Positions 32,655 to 40,074 of a DNA stretch of 40,074 nucleotides are shown in pieces. The stretch is from Paenarthrobacter sp. Z7-10. GTDB taxonomy: Bacteria > Actinomycetota > Actinomycetes > Actinomycetales > Micrococcaceae. The DNA lies in contig NZ_JADPVH010000038.1 in the NCBI RefSeq assembly GCF_026932795.1, positions 1-40,074 on the forward strand. The letters are read 5' to 3'. Each line of letters begins with the position of its first letter. Position 1 is the stretch's first letter. The notes below the pieces were generated by a model, which did no database searches, had not been told where the DNA came from, and saw only the letters and a program-made list of their open reading frames with translations. Made by a program: the position numbers and the translations under genes.

Positions 32655-34163
32655 ATGCATCACGACGTTTGGAAAGATAGGCGGAACTCGGTGCCCCAGT
32701 TGTTCAGGCGAACTGATGTCTCCGCTCAGAACTCTGTGAGCCTGAAGGCGAGATGGATCATGGGGTTGCTGGGCAGCGCCTCGCAGGGCGGAGTCCGTTT
32801 TCTTTACAGTGTCCTGATCGGCCGTATCCTGGGTCTCGCCGTTTTGAACACCGTCAATTCCGCCATTTCGGTGGCGCTGCTGTTGAGCCTGCTGTGGCCG
32901 ACGTCGTCCGGCCAGGCCGCTACGAGGTTTGTCGCGCAGATGCGCGGTGCGGGCAGGCCCGATCAGGCCTCGGCGGTCGCCAACTATTTGGGGCGCCGAA
33001 TGCTGGGCACAGCGGTGGTGCTGGCGCTCGCAGCGGTGGGGTTTTGTCTGGGCATCCTGCACACGGATCTGTGGACGGCCCTCTGCACGGGGCTGCTGCT
33101 GTTGGGCTACGCGGGGTGGTCCTTTGCCCGGGGTGTCCAGTACGGCGCCAACCAGATTGCCCGGGCGGCCGCCTGGGATATTGCCGGCTCCGTTTTCTCG
33201 GTTGGCATGCTCCTGCTGGTCCTGCTCCTGCGTTGGGAACCCGTGGTGCTGTTGCCGTTGGCTCTGGGCTACGGGATTTATGCCATTATTTGTTGGCCCA
33301 AGCCGTCCGCCGTACCGGTGGATCAGACCCTTGTCGGCGACATGAACCGATTCGTTGGCTATGGAGTGCTGGGCACACTTTCCAGCACCGGGCTGCTCCA
33401 GCTATCCATGATTGCCGCACACCTTGCCGGCAGCGCCATTCAGGCGGGGCTTTATGCGACGGCGCTCAGTCTTGCCACGCCGGCAACGATGTTGGCACGG
33501 ACGCTCAGCCAAGTTATTTTTCCGATCATGGCCGAAGCCGGCGGCCGCGGTGACGCACGGGGCTTGCGGGGGCAAACCGATACCATGACCCGAGGGCTGA
33601 TCGTGGTCATGGTGCCCATTTTTGGTGCATTGTCCTTAGCCAGCGACGCCGTACTCTACATCTGTTATGGCGAACGATTCCTGGGTGCACGCTACCTGCT
33701 TCCCATCCTGCTGATGGCCGTGATGTTCACCACCATGCCGATCGCTTCGGTGAACCGGCTTAATTCGGTCGGCGTCAAGGGCGCCCGGTTTGTCAGCGGA
33801 ACGGCGGCCGCAGGCCTGCTCCTGTCGGTGGCGCTCTGGCTGATCCTCATCCCTGGGCTGGGCGTGATGGGCATCGCCGTTGGGTATCTTGTCTCGAGTG
33901 CAGCCGTTGCCGCCGTCCTTATAGGTTTGAGCTGGCGGCTCGACAAGCAATCGTGGTCGGGCCTCTTCCTGCGGCTTTTCGCCGGCCTGTGCCTGCTTAC
34001 GGCAGGCCTTTGGTACCTTTTCACAGCAAGTCCTCCGCCCTGGCTGGGCGTCGCGCTCGCCCTTGTTTTCCTCCTGCTGTGGGCCGGCATCAATTGGCGG
34101 GACGTCCGCGGCCTGAAAACCAGGTCCCGAGGCACGGCCCCGGCGGAAGAAACGAAGGCCTAG
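32655..34163 (+). CDS. Polysaccharide flippase (oligosaccharide/MATE-like transporter)
   Basis: A 502-residue membrane protein with about 12-14 helices. It begins, after a polar stretch, with LKARWIMGLLGSASQGGVRF, typical of Wzx/MurJ/PST-type flippases. Further motifs are ARTLSQVIFPIMAEAGGRGD, a short charged loop, and GIAVGYLVSSAAVAAVL toward the C-terminus. It would move lipid-linked repeat units across the plasma membrane for the surrounding polysaccharide genes. The start is uncertain: the ATG at 32655 has GAGG too close, and an in-frame GTG at 32736 lacks a ribosome site. Its TAG overlaps the stop of the convergent glycosyltransferase. Confidence 0.9.
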   Translation: MHHDVWKDRRNSVPQLFRRTDVSAQNSVSLKARWIMGLLGSASQGGVRFLYSVLIGRILGLAVLNTVNSAISVALLLSLLWPTSSGQAATRFVAQMRGAGRPDQASAVANYLGRRMLGTAVVLALAAVGFCLGILHTDLWTALCTGLLLLGYAGWSFARGVQYGANQIARAAAWDIAGSVFSVGMLLLVLLLRWEPVVLLPLALGYGIYAIICWPKPSAVPVDQTLVGDMNRFVGYGVLGTLSSTGLLQLSMIAAHLAGSAIQAGLYATALSLATPATMLARTLSQVIFPIMAEAGGRGDARGLRGQTDTMTRGLIVVMVPIFGALSLASDAVLYICYGERFLGARYLLPILLMAVMFTTMPIASVNRLNSVGVKGARFVSGTAAAGLLLSVALWLILIPGLGVMGIAVGYLVSSAAVAAVLIGLSWRLDKQSWSGLFLRLFAGLCLLTAGLWYLFTASPPPWLGVALALVFLLLWAGINWRDVRGLKTRSRGTAPAEETKA

Positions 34164-35305
34164 TTCTTCTGCCGCCCCTGTGCGACTTCGTCGTAATGCC
34201 GGCCAAGTTCTTCGCAGCTGAGCGCCAGGCTGCGTTCCCGCAGCACGAAGCTTCGGGCCGCGCCGCTCATCGACATTTGGTCACGGTCGGAAAGATTCAG
34301 AGCTTCTTCTACTCTGCCCCGCAGGGCCGGAACATCCCCCTCGGGGACAAGTCCGCCGCTGACCGGATCCACCATCTCCCCTGTTCCACCACTTTGGTAG
34401 GCCACGACCGGCGTACCGCACGCCTGGGCTTCCAACAGAACGAGACCCGCCGCCTCACGGGCACCCCGATACTCTTGGCTCGGTGCCACCAGAACCGTGG
34501 CTCGGCGCATCCAGTTACGCACCGAAACCCGATCAAGCTGACTGAGCAGACTGATGTGCGTACTTCCTTCAATTTCCTTCCGTACGACGCTCTCAAGGGG
34601 TCCCGAGCCGATGACAACCAGCTCGTGTTCGACGCGTTTTACCAGTTGCTTTGATGCCTGCACGAGGTCAAGGATTCCCTTTTGCTGATTAATTGACCCG
34701 ACGAACAGGATTCGAGGCGGTCCATCGCTTGGGGCAGAATCATCGGTCTCACCTTCCGGCCCCGGCTCGAAAAACTCCGTATCAATCCCCTGGTAGTGCA
34801 CCTGGATTTTTTTTGCCGGAAATCCCGCAACCACGGCAAGGTCAGCCAGGTATGTGCTGACAGCCAATATTCTGCTGCTCTGCTCCTGGGCCAGCCTGAT
34901 GTTTCTGTGGTGCCACCGAGCCATTGCGGTTGCCGCCGGCCGCCCGGCAACGACGACATCCGAGCCGTGGATGGTCGTAAGTAGGGGAAAACCCCTACCC
35001 TTAGACGCGCGAACGGCGGGCCAGGACCAAGTGGCGAAGTGCTGATGAATGATGTCCGGCTGGAACCGCGCAATCGCAGCCGACATCACGGGCATAAAAA
35101 GCGGAATAAACTTCTCCCGGTCGGTGAAATTAGCCTTCCGGAAAGGAACAAAGTCCTGTACCGGCACGCCAAGGTCGGAATCCGCGAGTTTCGCCGCCAG
35201 CGTGAAGAACCTGAATTCGTGCTCGTCGCACATTTGCCGGGCATGATTGATGGCGAAATAGGTGGGCGGCACCAACAAAGTACTTTTAGTCAGAGCAACC
35301 TTCAT
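34160..35305 (-). CDS. GT-B glycosyltransferase, family 4-like
   Basis: The ATG at 35305 has GGAGA four bases upstream; the frame is open far beyond it but that part is not protein-like. The 381-residue product begins MKVALTKSTLLVPPTYFAINHA. It has the GT4 C-terminal donor domain with ILFVGSINQQKGILDLV, VVIGSGPLE and the E-x7-E motif EAAGLVLLEAQACGTPVVAY. GT4 enzymes retain the anomeric configuration and use nucleotide sugars such as GDP-mannose or UDP-glucose. It is divergent from the next glycosyltransferase and convergent with the flippase. Confidence 0.93.
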   Translation of the reverse strand: MKVALTKSTLLVPPTYFAINHARQMCDEHEFRFFTLAAKLADSDLGVPVQDFVPFRKANFTDREKFIPLFMPVMSAAIARFQPDIIHQHFATWSWPAVRASKGRGFPLLTTIHGSDVVVAGRPAATAMARWHHRNIRLAQEQSSRILAVSTYLADLAVVAGFPAKKIQVHYQGIDTEFFEPGPEGETDDSAPSDGPPRILFVGSINQQKGILDLVQASKQLVKRVEHELVVIGSGPLESVVRKEIEGSTHISLLSQLDRVSVRNWMRRATVLVAPSQEYRGAREAAGLVLLEAQACGTPVVAYQSGGTGEMVDPVSGGLVPEGDVPALRGRVEEALNLSDRDQMSMSGAARSFVLRERSLALSCEELGRHYDEVAQGRQKN

Positions 35306-35623
35306 AACTTCTCCTTTGCCAACGGCAGTTTGGTACGAGCCCATCCTCAGACAGCGATGGAGGACGCGAAGACAGGCGTCCCGTCGGGTGGTTTCAACGC
35401 CGAGCCCGCGCAGGTTGCAGTCTGCCCAAGCATATGATGGCCTGCTGCGATGCATCGGCCACGTCAACAGGTCCTCACCCGCAGGTGGAGGCTTCACCTC
35501 CTGTAAATCTCCACTAGGCTGGCTCCATGGGGGTTTTCGTTTCCGTCTGCCGGACCTTATTCTGTCGACGCCGGGCGCAAAGACGTCTGATTGCCAACCT
35601 CCAGTCCTCCAGAAAGTATGCGT
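35306..35623. other. Divergent promoter region between two glycosyltransferase genes
   Basis: About 318 bases between the minus-strand GT4 start (35305) and the plus-strand glycosyltransferase start (35624). It must hold promoters for both. A GC-rich hairpin-like segment with GGTGGAGGCTTCACCTCC lies near 35486-35503. No consensus -35/-10 pair is clear, and no gene is seen in it. Confidence 0.4.
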
Positions 35624-36781
35624 ATGAAGCCGAAAATTCTTTGCATCTCCTTTTCGGACATCCGGGCCGACTCCAGAGTGCTGCGGCAGCTGGCTGTCCT
35701 TTCCGAGTTCGGTGAAGTAACCACGCTCAGTTACGGTGACAAGCCGGCGGGTTCGAGTGAACACCTGGAAATAGATTCCTCCCTGCCGTCATTGCCGCAA
35801 ACGATCCCGGGAGTTCTAGCCTTGGGATTGCACCAATACAAGTCCGTGGTGCTAAAGGCACCAGCTGTTCGTGAGGCCGCCAAGTTAGCTGCCGACCGGC
35901 ATTTTGATCTGATTGTCGCCAACGAGGCCAGGGCACTCCCCGTGGCGCACTTCCTCTCCCAGCAAATTCCGGGCGGGGCTCCGGTATGGGGCGACCTGCA
36001 TGAATGGGCCCCCGAAGAGCGCGTGCATGTACGGTCTTGGCGGCTTCTTATTAAACCCTTCATGACTTATGTCTGCCGTACATACCTTCCGCAGACTCAG
36101 GCCATTACCGCCGTCAATGAATCAATTGCACAGCTTTATCGGGAGCAATTCGGCTGCACCGTCGAAGTGGTCCGCAATGCCGGTGCTTATCAGGACCTCG
36201 CGCCAAGCTCCCTAAAGGAGGGCGCGATACGTTTGGCGCACAGCGGCGCCGCCGTTCCCGGGCGCAATCTTGAGGGAATGATTCAAGCAGTCCTCGAACT
36301 GGGCAGTCAATACACGCTGGACCTCTACCTCGTCAGGGCCCGTGACGGTGGCAAATATTGGGACCATCTGAAGGAGCTGGCCCGAAGTTCGGACCAGATC
36401 GTCTTCCACGACGCCGTTCCCCCACTGGAATTGTCCGCCACCCTGAACCAGTATGACCTGGGGATTTTTAGCTTGCCCCCGTTGACAACCAACCACAAAT
36501 TCATGCTGCCGAACAAGTTTTTCGACTTCGTGCAGGCTCGTTTGGGCTTGGTATTCAGCCCCTCCCCCGAAACCTCCCGGCTGATACAGCAGTACGGCCT
36601 CGGTGTCATCACCGAGGACTTCTCTCCCGGAGCGTTGGCCAACGCCATCAAGTCCCTGTCCGTGGAGCGGATCCGTGAACTCAAAAACAATGCCCACTTG
36701 GCCGCCCAGGCGCTCAGCTCCGACGAAGACGAAGCAGTGGAGCGCAAGGTCATCAGCGGCCTGCTCGCGCCGCTTGGCTGA
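35624..36781 (+). CDS. GT-B-like glycosyltransferase
   Basis: Start chosen at ATG 35624 (MKPKILCISFSDIRADSRVL), with an AGAAAG-type site 7 bases upstream; the ATG two codons earlier is an alternative. The 385-residue product has an N-terminal Rossmann region and a C-terminal donor domain. This contains AHSGAAVPGRNLEGMIQAVLEL, FHDAVPPLELSATLNQYDLGIFSLPP and NKFFDFVQARLGLVFSPSPE, the last typical of glycosyltransferase family 4-like enzymes where the usual E-x7-E is replaced by this NKxFDF segment. It is part of the surface-polysaccharide region. Confidence 0.85.
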   Translation: MKPKILCISFSDIRADSRVLRQLAVLSEFGEVTTLSYGDKPAGSSEHLEIDSSLPSLPQTIPGVLALGLHQYKSVVLKAPAVREAAKLAADRHFDLIVANEARALPVAHFLSQQIPGGAPVWGDLHEWAPEERVHVRSWRLLIKPFMTYVCRTYLPQTQAITAVNESIAQLYREQFGCTVEVVRNAGAYQDLAPSSLKEGAIRLAHSGAAVPGRNLEGMIQAVLELGSQYTLDLYLVRARDGGKYWDHLKELARSSDQIVFHDAVPPLELSATLNQYDLGIFSLPPLTTNHKFMLPNKFFDFVQARLGLVFSPSPETSRLIQQYGLGVITEDFSPGALANAIKSLSVERIRELKNNAHLAAQALSSDEDEAVERKVISGLLAPLG

Positions 36782-37096
36782 TAAGGCCCCGGACTTCGGG
36801 CAAACGCGTTCCACCTACTCCGTGCACATTCCGGCAGGATGGACACAGAAGTTGCTAACGGACCAGGTCCAGCGGTCGATAGTTGGGGACAAGCACGGGA
36901 ATGTGCCGTTTGATTTAACTTTTAGGAAGTTTTCACACCAGCAACATTGTTAACTTTTGCAACTCTAATGATATTGTAGGCGCACTCGCTAGTACCCTCA
37001 CGTAGTCTCGCCTGAGGATACACGGTGCGGGAATCCCGATTAATTCCTTCCAAGCTACGTCTGCGCTGCCATAACGGCTGCCCAGCGGGGGTAACC
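36782..37096 (+). promoter_or_regulatory. Upstream region of the GH25 lysozyme gene with AT-rich island
   Basis: An intergenic stretch of about 315 bases. The segment about 36905-36980 is strongly AT-rich compared with the surroundings (GATTTAACTTTTAGGAAG, TTGTTAACTTTTGC, ATGATATTGTAGG). It probably contains the lysozyme promoter. GATATT or TAATGA could act as -10, but spacing to a good -35 is not convincing. No gene is seen in it. Confidence 0.4.
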
Positions 37097-39931
37097 ATGA
37101 ATGCACCTCGAAAGAGCGCTCAGGTCTCTTTTGTTCTTAATCCATGGCGCCGTTGCGCCGTATTCGCAATTGCCGGAGCCGTCAGTACCGTGCTGATGCT
37201 CGGAGCGGCTCCGTCGCCGGCGTGGGCAACAGCCGATGGGACGGCCACCTCAACAGCGGCACCCACCGACCCAAATAGCATGCCTGCCACCCCAGCACCG
37301 GCACCTACGGCCTCAACCACCGCACCTGCCACGCCAACAGCGGCACCCACCGCCCCCTCGGGTTCGCGCGAGGCAAGTCAAAGCCCCTCGCCACGGCCAG
37401 CAGTTGTTCAGATGCCCAGCTACCGCTCCGATGTCAGCGCACTGAAGCCTGCGAATGCCGGCGCCACGATCGGTCAAAGCCTGAGGCCGAAGTCCAGCAA
37501 GATTTCGGCTGGTCCCATGAGCCAACGCCCCAGTACGTCCACGCCCTCGGTGGCTGAGCGCCCGGATGGAACGAGCGGGCTGCCTTTGGGCCTGGACGTT
37601 AGTGGCTGGCAGCAGAACGTCGACTGGACCTCGGTCCGCACCAACGGCGGTCAGTTTGCCTTCATAAAGGCTGCTGAGGGTCCATGGAAGCTTAACGACT
37701 ACTTCGCCCAGCAGTACAACGGTGCCGCAGCAGCCGGACTTGTTCGCGGCGCGTACACCTTCGCCCGGCCCAATCTGTCCTCCGGAGCTAACCAGGCGGC
37801 TGTTCTGGTCAGCAGTGGCCGCGGGTGGTCAGCGGATGGACGGACACTTCCGGGGGTTCTGGATCTCGAACAGAACACCCTGGACGGTACAGGCCCGTGC
37901 TACGGGCTATCCCCCGCGCAATTGGTGCAATGGACCAAGGATTTCACCCGCACCTACAAGTCGCTGACGGGCCGCGATGCCATCATCTATTCGGCCTACT
38001 ACTTCTGGAACAGCTGTATGGGTGGAACCACGAGTTTCAGCCAGGCCAATCCGCTGTGGATAGCTGCCTACGGGGCCAGCCTCGATAACCTCCTGATGCC
38101 CGGGGGGTGGCCGGTGTTCAGCGTGTGGCAGTATGCCGACAGTGGAACATTTCCGGGGGACCAGAACGTGTTCAATGGTTCATATGCCCAGCTCCTAAGA
38201 TTCGTTTCGCCCACCACAACAGCCGTACCGCCGGTCGCCACTGCCCCTCCGGCCAGCTCACCACCGCCCGTTGCGCCACCAATCGTTGCGCCACCAATCG
38301 TCATCCCGACGACTAGCACGAACAAAGTCACACCCGTGGGTGATTTCAACGCCGATGGCCGCAACGACATGCTGTCGGTCCACCCGGATGGGACTCTGTG
38401 GTTTGCCGGCGGCAATGGCCAGGGCGGCTATTCCGCCGAGCGCCGAATCGGCACAGGCTGGAATATCTACGCCAAGATCGCCGGAACAGGAGATTTCAAT
38501 GGCGACGGCAAGAACGATGTCCTGGCCATCCGATTGGACGGTTCCCTGTGGTTTTACGCCGGCACCGGCGCAGTGGACAGCGACAATGAGGGCTACCGCT
38601 CCGCCGTTCAAATCGGCACGTCCGGCTGGAACCAATTCCGCCAGGTTACGGCTGTCAGGGATTTCAACGGTGACGGCAAGAACGACCTGGTGGCGACGAA
38701 GCCCGATGGAACCTTGTGGTTCTACGCAGGTACCGGTGTGGTCTCAGCGAACAGCAGTGGATACCGCCCCGCTGTCCGGATAGGAAATTCAGGTTGGGAC
38801 GCATACTCAACTCTCATCGGGACCGGGGACTTCAACAAAGACGGCAAGAACGATCTCGCCGCGACGCGACCAGATGGCTCCCTCTGGTTCTATGCGGGTA
38901 CCGGGCGCGTGACCACCGCGAGCAGCGGCTATAAACCGGCTGTCAAGATCGGCAACTCGGGGTGGAACGGCTTTAGTGATGTTTTTGGTTCCGGCGACAT
39001 GAACGGCGACGGAAATGCAGACATCATGGCGCGCCGTGCGGACTCCTCGCTGTGGTTCTACGCTGGAACCGGGATGGCCAACCTGGGCTATCAGCCTCCC
39101 CGGAAAGTTGGAAATTCGGGTTGGACGGCTTTCAAGCAGGTCATTCCGACCGGAGATTTCAATTCGGATAACCGGCCTGATCTGGTCGCCGTACGCCCCG
39201 ATGGCACCCTTTGGTTCTACGCCGGTAACGGCGACGGCGGCTACCGGACGGCGCTGAGGATCGGTTCAGGTTGGAACGCGTACGCCAACATCATTGGCGC
39301 CAGGGATTTCAACAGCGACGGCCGCAACGACCTGATCGCCGTGCGTGCGGACGGCTCACTATGGTTTTACGCAGGAACCGGCTCTGTTTCCGCATCCAAT
39401 GAAGGCTACGCAAGGGCCCGGAAGATCGGCTCCGGCTGGAACATCTACACCAGCGTCATTGGAATCAGCGATTTCAATGGCGACGGCCGCAACGACTTGG
39501 CCGGCGTGCGTGCAGATGGTTCGCTGTGGTTCTACGCCGGCACCGGCAGGGTCGATTCCTCCTCTGAGGGCTATGCCCGCGGCCTCAAGATCGGATCTTC
39601 CGGCTGGAACTCCTTTAGTTCCATTTCTGCTGTTGGCGACTTCAACGGCGACCGCCGGAACGATTGGGTTGCTGCCCGGACGGACGGTTCGCTGTGGTTC
39701 TACGCCGGTACAGGGCTAGTCTCCGCCCGCAGTGAAGGCTACAGCGGAGGCAAACGTTTCGGCGATGGATGGAACACTCCACCGGCCGTACTGGGTATCG
39801 GAGACGCCAACGCCGACGGAAAGACGGATCTGGCGCAGATCAAGTCGGACGGAAGTCTCTGGTTCTACCCGGGGACGAACATGCACGACGACGGCTATGG
39901 ACCCAGTACCCGCAGCGGTTCCTTGTCCTAG
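37097..39931 (+). CDS. Secreted GH25 lysozyme with ten FG-GAP/VCBS-like repeats
   Basis: ATG at 37097 is used because GGGGG stands five bases upstream; translation could start 24 codons earlier but without a site. The 944-residue product has a signal peptide ending APSPAWA (about residue 44), a Pro/Thr/Ala/Ser linker (45-160), and a GH25 domain (about 163-370). Catalytic residues: LDVSGWQ (Asp 167) and GVLDLEQN (Asp 256, Glu 258), the D-x-E pair. After a second Pro-rich linker come ten ~50-residue repeats, each with a Ca-binding-like loop D(F/M/A)NxDxxxD followed by PDGTLWFYAGTG-type sequence. Such propeller-like repeats bind calcium and cell-wall polymers. The enzyme would cleave MurNAc-GlcNAc bonds in peptidoglycan. 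A partial IS lies just downstream. Confidence 0.93.
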   Translation: MNAPRKSAQVSFVLNPWRRCAVFAIAGAVSTVLMLGAAPSPAWATADGTATSTAAPTDPNSMPATPAPAPTASTTAPATPTAAPTAPSGSREASQSPSPRPAVVQMPSYRSDVSALKPANAGATIGQSLRPKSSKISAGPMSQRPSTSTPSVAERPDGTSGLPLGLDVSGWQQNVDWTSVRTNGGQFAFIKAAEGPWKLNDYFAQQYNGAAAAGLVRGAYTFARPNLSSGANQAAVLVSSGRGWSADGRTLPGVLDLEQNTLDGTGPCYGLSPAQLVQWTKDFTRTYKSLTGRDAIIYSAYYFWNSCMGGTTSFSQANPLWIAAYGASLDNLLMPGGWPVFSVWQYADSGTFPGDQNVFNGSYAQLLRFVSPTTTAVPPVATAPPASSPPPVAPPIVAPPIVIPTTSTNKVTPVGDFNADGRNDMLSVHPDGTLWFAGGNGQGGYSAERRIGTGWNIYAKIAGTGDFNGDGKNDVLAIRLDGSLWFYAGTGAVDSDNEGYRSAVQIGTSGWNQFRQVTAVRDFNGDGKNDLVATKPDGTLWFYAGTGVVSANSSGYRPAVRIGNSGWDAYSTLIGTGDFNKDGKNDLAATRPDGSLWFYAGTGRVTTASSGYKPAVKIGNSGWNGFSDVFGSGDMNGDGNADIMARRADSSLWFYAGTGMANLGYQPPRKVGNSGWTAFKQVIPTGDFNSDNRPDLVAVRPDGTLWFYAGNGDGGYRTALRIGSGWNAYANIIGARDFNSDGRNDLIAVRADGSLWFYAGTGSVSASNEGYARARKIGSGWNIYTSVIGISDFNGDGRNDLAGVRADGSLWFYAGTGRVDSSSEGYARGLKIGSSGWNSFSSISAVGDFNGDRRNDWVAARTDGSLWFYAGTGLVSARSEGYSGGKRFGDGWNTPPAVLGIGDANADGKTDLAQIKSDGSLWFYPGTNMHDDGYGPSTRSGSLS

Positions 39932-39948
39932 ATGAATAATTCCAAGGG

Positions 39949-40074
39949 TCAGTGATCGTAGGCGGTCATGGAGCGACGCACAGCTTGGCCGATCCGATCG
40001 TTGTGCCAGATCGCTGCGGTCAGGGCCAGCAGGCGTTGGACGACGCGGGCGGTGACGCCGGCGGGTGTCCGCCC
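39949..40074 (-). mobile_element. IS982-family transposase, C-terminal end (partial)
   Basis: The window edge cuts the gene: 41 codons plus stop, read from 40074 to 39949. The visible sequence, GRTPAGVTARVVQRLLAL then TAAIWHNDRIGQAVRRSMTA and YDH at the stop, matches the end of IS982-family transposases as I know them from Arthrobacter (RILALTAAIWHN...SLIAYDH). The catalytic DDE residues lie outside the window. The AT-rich bases 39932-39948 beyond the stop (GATGAATAATTCCAAGG) should include the terminal inverted repeat, so the element ends at or beside the lysozyme stop codon. Confidence 0.78.

Overview
The window comes from a high-GC actinobacterial chromosome, most likely Arthrobacter or a close relative in the Micrococcaceae. 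The evidence is the high G+C, frequent GTG starts, the tmRNA tag AKTSRTDFALAA (Arthrobacter-like), the ftsE-ftsX-M23-smpB gene block, an actinobacterial tad pilus locus, and an IS982-type transposase end resembling those of Arthrobacter. The genus call is inferred from sequence character, not from a database search.

Left part (1-7.1 kb): the tail of an NlpC/P60-like protein and its terminator, then a minus-strand copper-type lipoprotein cassette. In transcription order it holds a DUF6153-like small protein, a DUF305 lipoprotein, an Asp-box beta-propeller lipoprotein (F510_1955-like), a CcdA-like thiol transporter, a Tat-exported Met-rich multicopper oxidase with a lipobox, an extra lgt (prolipoprotein diacylglyceryl transferase), and a decayed DUF3105/class F sortase region. 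In that region a deletion joins the front of DUF3105 to the body of the sortase, and the sortase also carries a one-base frameshift. A perfect-arm palindrome lies just downstream of a putative extended -10 in front of the cassette.

7.3-11.1 kb: a metallo-beta-lactamase-fold hydrolase and a long-chain mannitol/fructuronate-type dehydrogenase on the plus strand, then an LtrA-family membrane protein on the minus strand.

11.4-20.6 kb: conserved housekeeping core, almost all on the minus strand: prfB, ftsE, ftsX, a coiled-coil M23 peptidase (probable FtsEX partner), smpB, a CtaG-like protein, a NagZ-like GH3 enzyme and ssrA (tmRNA). A plus-strand YbdK-type carboxylate-amine ligase sits between prfB and ftsE.

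20.6-25.5 kb: a tightly overlapping tad pilus operon (tadA, tadB, tadC, small pilin-like protein, two TadE-like pseudopilins, and a TadE/G-like protein whose N-terminus is an 18-bp in-frame tandem repeat).

25.7-40.1 kb: a zinc alcohol dehydrogenase, then a surface polysaccharide region: DUF5107/TPR protein, GT-A glycosyltransferase, polysaccharide pyruvyl transferase, galE, a flippase and two GT-B-like glycosyltransferases. A secreted GH25 lysozyme with ten FG-GAP/VCBS-like repeats follows. An IS982-family transposase end abuts the stop codon of that gene at the window edge.

No CRISPR array, prophage, tRNA or rRNA gene was seen. No clearly unprecedented multi-gene system is evident. The most unusual items are the DUF3105-sortase hybrid locus, the repeat-extended Tad protein, and the lysozyme/IS junction.
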